In this document: piece after piece, positions 1 to 5,583 of the stretch
Position numbering within the stretch: position 1 is the stretch's first letter
How the letters are laid out: every line of letters begins with the position of its first letter
Position numbers and translations under genes: made by a program
Assembly: GCA_013314795.1 (NCBI GenBank)
Contig: JABUEZ010000059.1
Span: 1 to 10,104, forward strand
From: Candidatus Profundicultor aquiphilus
GTDB lineage: Bacteria; Atribacterota; Atribacteria; Atribacterales; Caldatribacteriaceae
DNA: 10,104 nt
Reading direction: 5' to 3'
Notes under the pieces: model-generated
Databases searched by the model: none
The model's input: only the letters and a program-made list of their open reading frames with translations
Told to the model about the DNA's origin: nothing

Positions 1-241
1 TACCATCATTTGTACCTTCATTTCAGCCTGGAATGAATTTATGTTTGCTCTGACCTTCATTACTTCTATGGACAAGAGACCCCTTACTCTGGGATTGTAC
101 AACTTCATCGGGCGGTGGACGGTGCAGTGGCAGTACCTGATGGCTGCGGCAATTCTGGCGCTCATTCCGGTGGTGATTCTCTTTATGTTCATCGAACGGG
201 AGCTGGTACAGGGATTAGCGGGGGGAGCAGTCAAGGGATAA
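1..241 (+). CDS. Sugar ABC transporter permease, MalG type (3' end only)
   Basis: Only the last 79 codons are present; the reading frame is open from base 2 and the gene begins before the window. The visible protein shows the C-terminal layout of MalG-like carbohydrate permeases of the binding-protein-dependent family. It has a membrane segment containing FISAWNEFMFALTF, a short loop with KRPLTLGLYNFIG, a last membrane segment (roughly LMAAAILALIPVVILFMF), and the typical closing motif in which Gly-Leu is followed by GGAVKG. Members of this family form one half of the inner-membrane channel that imports oligosaccharides or monosaccharides using an MsmX/MalK-type ATPase. The EAA loop that contacts the ATPase lies upstream and is not visible, so the substrate cannot be inferred. 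The next gene starts at the base after the TAA stop, which suggests one transcript. Confidence 0.93.
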   Translation, partial: TIICTFISAWNEFMFALTFITSMDKRPLTLGLYNFIGRWTVQWQYLMAAAILALIPVVILFMFIERELVQGLAGGAVKG

Positions 242-1240
242 GTGAAAAGGATAGATTTTCAGTGGCATCTCACCAATCGCTGCAACCTGCGTTGCCGACA
301 CTGTTATCAATCGCAGTTTCAGGATGACTTTGGAGAGAATCGGATTTTTGATGTAGCGAATCGCCTTTTGGGAGAACTTAGAGATCACGGTTATTGCACC
401 ACTTTGAATTTAACCGGAGGGGAACCATTCCTCTTGGGAGAAAGTTTCTTTTCTCTTCTTCACCTTTTAGATCATTCCGAACCAGTGCAGGAAATCACCA
501 TCATTTCGAACGGTCTTCTGATTGATCGGAAGGTTATTCGGAGGCTCAACGCCTACCAAAAATTAACCACACTCAAAATTTCTCTTGAGGGAGCCTGTGC
601 CGAAACAAACGATGCCATCCGGGGGAAGGGAATTTTTGAAAAGGTGGTCAAGAGGCTGAAGGAAATACGGGAAGATAGTGTCATACAGGTTGTTCTCATG
701 TTCACGGTGAGCAAAAGAAACCTTTCTGAGCTAGAAGGGATGTTTGCGCTGAGCCAGAATCTGGGTCTTGATGGGTTGATGATAGAGCGCTTCATCCCTG
801 AAGGAAGGGGAAGGGCAATATCGGAGGAGCTTTTAGATTCGCACGATTGGGAAAGCATTATCCGGAGACTTATTGCGCTCACACAGGTTGACACGACTCC
901 TTTAGAACTTGTCTCGTATAAGGCCTTTCTCATAAAGTTTGGAGAGGAGACAGAACTCTGGGGTGCACCCTGTAATCTGAAAGAGGCATTCTGTATCATG
1001 CCCGATGGGACCATTCTCCCCTGTCGCCGTTTTCTCTATCCTTTGGGAAATATCCTTAGGGAGGGTTTCTTTCCATCTATCAATGCTACCACACTTTTAC
1101 AGCGGGTAACCGAGAAAAGTGCTTTAGAGGGGAAATGTAAAACGTGTTCTCTATCTTATTGCTTTGGCTGTCGAGCGCTTGGTTATGCGTTATCTCAGAA
1201 TCCTTTTGCCGAGGATATCCAGTGTTTTATACCGGGTTAA
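242..1240 (+). CDS. Radical SAM/SPASM domain protein, substrate unknown
   Basis: A 332-residue radical S-adenosylmethionine enzyme. The N-terminus carries the Fe-S/SAM motif CNLRCRHC (C14, C18, C21), then GGEP at 59-62, the loop that contacts SAM. The C-terminal third is a SPASM domain for auxiliary Fe-S clusters. Its cysteines are C244, C251, C261, C299, C302, C307, C310 and C328; C244-X11-G-X4-C261 fits the consensus, while the later block is CX2CX4CX2C, slightly tighter than the usual CX2CX5CX3C. SPASM proteins include peptide-modifying maturases (PqqE, AlbA, anSME) and the haem enzymes NirJ/AhbD; the sequence alone does not choose between them. The GTG start abuts the permease TAA, with AAGGGA just upstream, implying translational coupling. 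No small precursor-peptide gene is visible beside it. The stop overlaps the stop of the convergent TGS gene. Confidence 0.9.
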   Translation: MKRIDFQWHLTNRCNLRCRHCYQSQFQDDFGENRIFDVANRLLGELRDHGYCTTLNLTGGEPFLLGESFFSLLHLLDHSEPVQEITIISNGLLIDRKVIRRLNAYQKLTTLKISLEGACAETNDAIRGKGIFEKVVKRLKEIREDSVIQVVLMFTVSKRNLSELEGMFALSQNLGLDGLMIERFIPEGRGRAISEELLDSHDWESIIRRLIALTQVDTTPLELVSYKAFLIKFGEETELWGAPCNLKEAFCIMPDGTILPCRRFLYPLGNILREGFFPSINATTLLQRVTEKSALEGKCKTCSLSYCFGCRALGYALSQNPFAEDIQCFIPG

Positions 1241-2229
1241 GTCCGGATTTCCACAACGTCCCGGTCGAAGAGGACATACTCTGGCGGAACCAGTTGACCT
1301 TCAAACCGGGTAGAACCCCATACCCTTGCTCCTTTCAGGTTTCTCAGTAAATCGTGGTGGATTTGTCCCGCTAGGTCCCGCACGGTTTCCCCTTTCTTCA
1401 GAATAAAAGGACGCTCGAAGTCAGGAGGCTTTCCAGGGGGTTTGCTGTACACCCTGATAATACCGGCAATGTCGAAAATGTGTTTCTTGATGACGGTCTT
1501 TTCCTCTTCTTTCAGATGATGGAGTGAGATGCCTTTGACCAGAAAGCGATCTTTGTAAAACTCCTGGATCATTTCTGCCACTTCCTGGTGCTCTTTACTT
1601 TCGACTTTGTTGACCAGGATGAAAGTGGGCAGAAAAAACCAGTTTGCTGAGGGAAGTTCAACTGTTTCTGTTCCGATCTTGATTTTGCTGTCCTCCAGGG
1701 CTTTGAGAACCACTTCCAGTTCTTCCAAAATTTTGGCATTCTGTGCGTCAAGAAGAAGGACTGCTCCTTCAACCCGACGCAAAGCATTGGCAAAATTTCC
1801 TTCGATTTTTCGTTCGCCTATCGGCGGTAAATCCAGGAGCTGAATCTTTATATCTTCGTACAGCATCATACCCGGTGTGGGATAGAAAGTGGTGAATGGA
1901 TAATCTGCAACCTCTGGACGGGCGTTGGTGAAAACATGGAGAAGAGTCGATTTACCACTGTTAGGAGGACCAAGAACGGCGATTTGGGCTGCGCCGCTTT
2001 TTTCGATTAAAAAGGGATCGAAGGATTTCCCCTTTTTACTTTTTTCTGCACCTGCTTTTTTCAATTTGGAGATTTTCTGTTTTATTTCTGCCTGGAGTTT
2101 TTCCGTGCCTTTGTGTTTGGGAATGATAGCCAGCATTTCCTCCAGGGTTTCCAGTTTTTCCTCTACGGTTTTTGCCTGGCGATACTTTTCCTCGATCTCA
2201 AAGTATTGAGGAGGCAGGTTTGCCGGCAC
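1237..2229 (-). CDS. TGS-domain P-loop GTPase-like protein (Obg/DRG-related)
   Basis: A 330-residue cytoplasmic protein. Residues 1-65 form a charged, helical, probably coiled-coil region starting MPANLPPQYFEIEEKYRQAK. Residues about 82-250 form a P-loop domain with Walker A/G1 GPPNSGKST (87-95), a DYPFTTFYPTPGMM segment (109-122) like the G2 region of Obg/DRG GTPases, a G3-position motif reading DLPP (133-136), and G4 NKVE (207-210). Residues about 257-329 are a TGS domain whose end (ARVWGSTRFEGQL, then a VLFDRDVVEI motif) matches DRG proteins. The family is generally linked to ribosome or RNA binding; the exact role is unknown. G3 lacks the usual Gly (DxxG) and G4 has Glu instead of Asp, so GTP specificity and hydrolysis are uncertain. 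The start is GTG with AGGAGG 7 nt upstream. It is divergent from parA across about 200 nt and convergent with the radical SAM gene, overlapping it by 4 nt. Confidence 0.85.
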   Translation of the reverse strand: MPANLPPQYFEIEEKYRQAKTVEEKLETLEEMLAIIPKHKGTEKLQAEIKQKISKLKKAGAEKSKKGKSFDPFLIEKSGAAQIAVLGPPNSGKSTLLHVFTNARPEVADYPFTTFYPTPGMMLYEDIKIQLLDLPPIGERKIEGNFANALRRVEGAVLLLDAQNAKILEELEVVLKALEDSKIKIGTETVELPSANWFFLPTFILVNKVESKEHQEVAEMIQEFYKDRFLVKGISLHHLKEEEKTVIKKHIFDIAGIIRVYSKPPGKPPDFERPFILKKGETVRDLAGQIHHDLLRNLKGARVWGSTRFEGQLVPPEYVLFDRDVVEIRT

Positions 2230-2236
2230 AGAATGT

Positions 2237-2242
2237 CCTCCT
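2237..2242 (-). promoter_or_regulatory. Shine-Dalgarno site fixing the TGS-gene start
   Basis: On the minus strand the hexamer AGGAGG stands 7 nt before the GTG at 2229-2227. It is a perfect core match to the 16S rRNA anti-SD and supports GTG as the true start. Upstream on the minus strand, TAAAAT (2275-2270) is a possible -10 box, but no convincing -35 was found. Confidence 0.8.
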
Positions 2243-2366
2243 GTCCAAGGAATTTTCTCGTTACCTGTTATTTTACACCAAAATCTTTTTCTTTCTTAGC
2301 GCATCGGTTTGCGTGTAGCCCCGTCAGTCATCGTGAACTTTTCCTACGGAAAGATAAAAACATTTC

Positions 2367-2396
2367 TTGACGCTTTTCTATTTTATCGGTTAAGAT
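2367..2396 (+). promoter_or_regulatory. Predicted sigma70-type promoter of the parA-ftsZ operon
   Basis: TTGACG at 2367-2372 matches the -35 consensus at 5 of 6 bases. TAAGAT at 2391-2396 matches the -10 consensus at 4 of 6, with an 18-nt AT-rich spacer. The preceding stretch (about 2351-2366) is also AT-rich. Transcription would begin near 2403, giving a leader of about 29 nt before the parA ATG at 2432. If correct, the in-frame ATG at 2399 lies at or before the transcript start and cannot be used. The rest of the 202-nt divergent intergenic region (2230-2431) shows no RNA gene or strong repeat. Confidence 0.6.
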
Positions 2397-2431
2397 TAAT
2401 GCAGGTGGAAGGTCGTGTACTGGGAGGGTTT

Positions 2432-3238
2432 ATGCGCATAATTGCCGTTGCCAACCAAAAAGGAGGGGTAGCGAAAACCACAACTTGTATCAATCTTGGA
2501 GCTGCTTTAGCCTATCATGCTCGTCAGGTTCTCATCATCGATATGGATCCTCAGGCTCACTCAACTTTAGGTTTAGGTTTTGAACCCAACGAACTCGACA
2601 AAACCATTCTCAATGCTCTTGAACCACCAAAAAGTCCCTACCGGATGGAGTTGAAAGAGATTATTGTTCCCACGCGCACACCAAATCTCTATCTTGCACC
2701 GGCCAATATCGATCTTGCAGGAGCTGAATATCGTTTGGTTGATAAGATAGGAAGAGAGGATTTTTTGAATGGAAGTATTCAGCGAGCAAATTTGGCCTTC
2801 GATTATATTTTGATTGATTGTCCTCCCTCTCTGGGTATACTGACTATCAATGCTCTTAAGGCTTGTCGTGAAATCATCGTTACCATTCAGCCTCATTATT
2901 TTGCCATGCGTGGTATCGAAGAGTTTATGGAGACTGTGGAGTTGATGCGGGAAAATTTAAGACACAGTCCGGAAGTTTATGTTCTTATTACCATTGCCGA
3001 TACTCGCACCAATCTCTACCGGGAGGTCATCAATGAGATCCGGGAGTACTTTGGAGACCGCCTGTTTGACACTATTATTCACCGCAATATTTCCCTGGCA
3101 GAAGCGACAAGTCATGGAGTGCCAGTCATCGAGTATGAGCCCAATTCCAGTGGGGCGCAAAATTACATTTCCCTGGCGAAAGAGGTGATTAGACTTGAAA
3201 AAGAAAAGCCTAAAAAGAGGCTTTTCCGAGCGCATTGA
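2432..3238 (+). CDS. parA: ParA/Soj-family ATPase (orphan, no ParB alongside)
   Basis: A 268-residue ParA-type P-loop ATPase. These proteins dimerise on ATP, bind nonspecific DNA and position chromosomes, plasmids or division proteins on the nucleoid. Visible motifs are the deviant Walker A KGGVAKTT (10-17, with signature Lys10 and Lys15), the A' motif DMDPQAHS (37-44), Walker B ILIDCPPS (126-133), and TRTNL (191-195). The last of these corresponds to the region holding the DNA-binding arginine of Soj. Walker A has Ala14 where most Soj proteins have Gly, a variant I recall in some orphan ParA-like proteins. The ATG at 2432 follows GGGAGG and fits family starts (MRIIAVANQKGG); an in-frame ATG at 2399 is less likely. 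The 3' end overlaps ftsZ by 44 nt. No ParB or parS-like site was noticed, so a PomZ/MipZ-like role in placing FtsZ is possible. Confidence 0.9.
   Translation: MRIIAVANQKGGVAKTTTCINLGAALAYHARQVLIIDMDPQAHSTLGLGFEPNELDKTILNALEPPKSPYRMELKEIIVPTRTPNLYLAPANIDLAGAEYRLVDKIGREDFLNGSIQRANLAFDYILIDCPPSLGILTINALKACREIIVTIQPHYFAMRGIEEFMETVELMRENLRHSPEVYVLITIADTRTNLYREVINEIREYFGDRLFDTIIHRNISLAEATSHGVPVIEYEPNSSGAQNYISLAKEVIRLEKEKPKKRLFRAH
3182..3188 (+). promoter_or_regulatory. Shine-Dalgarno site for the ftsZ TTG start, inside parA
   Basis: GAGGTGA is a seven-base perfect match to the anti-SD, 6 nt before the TTG at 3195. Its last three bases are an in-frame TGA (3186-3188) for the ftsZ frame, so the protein cannot begin further upstream. 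I saw no ATG, GTG or TTG in frame between 3195 and the GTPase domain. Together these fix the unusual start and the long N-terminal extension. Confidence 0.8.
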
Positions 3239-4490
3239 CTTTAAAAGGGAACTCATCCGGGATACCACCAAGGATATAGAGGAAGAAATAACCCCTGTTG
3301 CAGATACAAAACCGGCCGGAAAATCAAAGTCGCCGAAACCGAAAGCTTCTGAAAAAGGAAAAACGAAAAAACCGGAAGAAAAGGTAGGGGTCATAAAAGT
3401 TATTGGTATCGGAGGGGGAGGAAATAACGCCATTAATCACATGGTGGAATCAGGTCTTGAAGGTGTCGAACTTATCGCTGTTAATACTGATGTTCAATCC
3501 CTCAAGAAATCCCTGGCACCCCACAAGGTTCAGATTGGATTCAATCTGACGCGCGGCTTGGGGACGGGGGGAGATCCACGTATTGGAGAAGAAGCAGCAA
3601 AACAGGATCGCGAAAAACTTGTTCAGCTCATTGATCGCTCCGACCTTGTTTTTGTGACTGCCTGTATGGGAGGAGGAACAGGAACCGGTGCGGCTCCCGT
3701 TATCGCTGCGCTGGCCAAGGAAGCGGGGGCATTGACTCTGGGTGTGGTCACAAAACCATTTGGTTTTGAAGGCTGGAAGAGAAAATCTCAGGCGGAAGAG
3801 GGCATCCGTCGTCTGCAGCAGGTGGTTGATGCGCTGATTGTTATTCCCAACGAGCGTCTTTTTCAGATATCCAAAAAAGACACTTCGCTGGCCGAGGCGT
3901 TTAAATTTGCTGACCATGTTCTTTATCAGGCAGTGAGAGGTATTACAGACCTGATTACTTTCCCTCAGGATATTAATCTGGATCTTGCCGACCTTCGAAC
4001 CGTTCTTAGCGGAGCGGGGATGGTCTGGATCGGTATTGGTCATGGAAGAGGAAGGGAAAAGGCCAAGCAGGCAGTGGAAGAAGCGACTTCAAGTCCCCTC
4101 TTAGAAATATCGGTGAAAGGAGCCAAGTCGGTTATCCTCAACATTACCGGTGGACCTGATATGACCCTGGGGGAAATTAACGAAATTGTGGAGATTATTA
4201 CCAACAATGCTGGGACCGAGACCGATATTCTCTGGGGGTATAAGGTGGAAGATACCATCTCGAATGAGCTTACGGTGACAGTTATTGCCACTCGCTTTGA
4301 AGAGGAAACCAAAGAAGAAGAAACTCTGGAAGAGCGTTTCGGACGCGAGATCGAGGAAAAAATCATTATTGAGGATGAGCTTGATGTACCACCTTTCTTA
4401 AGGGAAATCCAGAAAAAGAAGAATGTTCCTGAGGAAAAGCCAAAGACGAACGAGAGTTTTTCATTCTTTAAAAGGATGAGGGGTGAGTAG
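3195..4490 (+). CDS. ftsZ: Cell division GTPase FtsZ with extended N- and C-termini
   Basis: A 431-residue tubulin homologue that polymerises into the division ring. The GTPase domain starts near residue 64 with IGIGGGGNN (70-78). It has the tubulin signature GGGTGTG (159-165) and the T7 catalytic loop NLDLADLRT (261-269, with N261, D263, D266), and ends in the fold's VTVIATRF (361-368). Most FtsZ proteins begin this domain about 10 residues from the N-terminus. Here some 63 residues precede it, rich in Lys, Pro and Ser from 39 to 63. After an acidic linker comes DVPPFLR (397-403), matching the conserved C-terminal peptide that binds FtsA, SepF, ZipA or EzrA. A further 28 residues follow, ending SFSFFKRMRGE. 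Position 157 is Cys where FtsZ usually has Gly (TAGMGGG). The start is TTG, 44 nt inside parA. No ftsA or ftsQ is adjacent, so this is not the classical dcw location. Confidence 0.97.
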   Translation: MKKKSLKRGFSERIDFKRELIRDTTKDIEEEITPVADTKPAGKSKSPKPKASEKGKTKKPEEKVGVIKVIGIGGGGNNAINHMVESGLEGVELIAVNTDVQSLKKSLAPHKVQIGFNLTRGLGTGGDPRIGEEAAKQDREKLVQLIDRSDLVFVTACMGGGTGTGAAPVIAALAKEAGALTLGVVTKPFGFEGWKRKSQAEEGIRRLQQVVDALIVIPNERLFQISKKDTSLAEAFKFADHVLYQAVRGITDLITFPQDINLDLADLRTVLSGAGMVWIGIGHGRGREKAKQAVEEATSSPLLEISVKGAKSVILNITGGPDMTLGEINEIVEIITNNAGTETDILWGYKVEDTISNELTVTVIATRFEEETKEEETLEERFGREIEEKIIIEDELDVPPFLREIQKKKNVPEEKPKTNESFSFFKRMRGE

Positions 4491-5583
4491 AGTGGCTTTT
4501 ATTTTTGGAAAGGAAATGACTAAAGAAGCGCTTCTCAAAAGGGTAGGTCACATTTCTCAAATCGGAGGGGTAAGGATTGCCGAGCTTCAGGATGGTCTCG
4601 AACGGGGCGTTCGAGTGGTGGATGTTATTACCGGAAGTGGTCTTCAATACACCGTTCTTGTGGATAGAGGTATGGACATAGCCTGGACAAGTTATAAAGG
4701 AGTAAGCATAGGATGGCGTTCTCACACCGAAAACCTTTCCCCTTTCTTCTTTGAACCAGAAGGGTTGTGGTGGTTGCGTGGTTTTCACGGAGGGCTCATG
4801 AATACCTGTGGATTGACATACGCTGGTGCTCCCTGCCAGGATGCCTCCACCCATCTTTTCATGAAAGAAGAAAACCTTGGGCTTCACGGGAGAGCTTCTT
4901 ATCTTCCGGCTTCAAATCTTGTAGCTGATGGGTACTGGCGAGGCGATGACTACATTATAGAGGTGAGTGGCAAGGTTCGTGAAGCCATTGTTTTCGGTGA
5001 TAAGCTGGTTATGCACAGAAAAATTTCCAGTCGTCTGGGAGAAAAAACTATCCATATCGAGGATGAAATTCTCAATGATGGATGGCAGGAAAGTCCTTTT
5101 ATGATTCTCTATCATATTAACATTGGGTACCCTATTCTCGACGAAGGAAGTGTGTTACTTTTGCCAGTCGTAAAAACCGTGCCCCGGGATGCGCAGGCTG
5201 AGGATGGGAAAGAATACTGGAATACTTTCCAGGGACCGCAGAAAGGCTATTATGAAAAGGTGTATCTCCATTACCCCAAAGTTCTGGAGGACGGGTATGG
5301 AGCTTCGCTCCTCCTCAATGAAAAGATGAAATTGGGGGTTTATGTAAGGTTTGATGTTCAGGCTCTTCCTTATTTCACCGAATGGAAAATGATCGGTGAG
5401 GGAGAATACGTGGTGGGCATGGAACCAGGGAATTGTTTCCCTCTGGGGAGAAGAACGGAGCGGGAAGCAGGTCGTCTGAGCTTTCTCAAACCCCAGGAGA
5501 GTAAAAAAATCAAGCTTGAAATTGGTGTTGTTGAAGGAGACCAGGAAATTTCACAGTTTAAGAAATATCTGGGAATGGACTAA
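4483..5583 (+). CDS. Aldose 1-epimerase-like protein (DUF4432 family)
   Basis: About 366 residues with the beta-rich galactose-mutarotase-like fold expected of DUF4432 proteins, which are probably cytoplasmic and act on a sugar or sugar derivative; the substrate is unknown. Recognisable blocks are YTVLVDRGMDIAW (56-68), FHGGLMNTCGL (101-111), HGRASYLPA (135-143), MILYHINIGYPILDEGS (207-223) and GMEPGNC (312-318). By analogy with GalM, His211 and Glu314 could be the acid/base pair; this is inference. There is no signal peptide. Two starts are plausible: GTG at 4483 (AAGGA 6 nt upstream, overlapping the ftsZ end by 8 nt) or GTG at 4492 (GGGGTGA 5 nt upstream, 1 nt after the ftsZ stop, giving an N-terminus VAFIFGKE that looks more family-like). 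Either way it is tightly coupled to ftsZ. It converges on the transglycosylase gene with a 4-nt overlap. Confidence 0.88.
   Translation: MSRVAFIFGKEMTKEALLKRVGHISQIGGVRIAELQDGLERGVRVVDVITGSGLQYTVLVDRGMDIAWTSYKGVSIGWRSHTENLSPFFFEPEGLWWLRGFHGGLMNTCGLTYAGAPCQDASTHLFMKEENLGLHGRASYLPASNLVADGYWRGDDYIIEVSGKVREAIVFGDKLVMHRKISSRLGEKTIHIEDEILNDGWQESPFMILYHINIGYPILDEGSVLLLPVVKTVPRDAQAEDGKEYWNTFQGPQKGYYEKVYLHYPKVLEDGYGASLLLNEKMKLGVYVRFDVQALPYFTEWKMIGEGEYVVGMEPGNCFPLGRRTEREAGRLSFLKPQESKKIKLEIGVVEGDQEISQFKKYLGMD

Noticed and set aside
553..1014. 153-codon minus-strand frame inside the radical SAM gene
   Set aside because: Antisense shadow of a gene with clear catalytic motifs; Ser-rich translation with no domain.
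2295..2320. Small inverted repeat (CGCA/TGCG) in the TGS-parA intergenic region as an operator or parS-like site
   Set aside because: Only four base pairs with a 6-nt loop and no second copy; it does not resemble the 16-bp parS palindrome.
2399..2431. Alternative ATG start for parA
   Set aside because: It would add 11 residues not typical of the family and coincides with the predicted transcript start; no good ribosome site precedes it.
2957..3433. 158-codon minus-strand frame across the parA-ftsZ junction
   Set aside because: Low-complexity Phe/Pro/Ser-rich translation, antisense to two strong genes, with no family resemblance.
3450..4043. 197-codon open frame on the minus strand opposite ftsZ
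   Set aside because: No recognisable protein motif, it lies fully inside a certain ftsZ gene, and its composition is that expected from reading the antisense frame.
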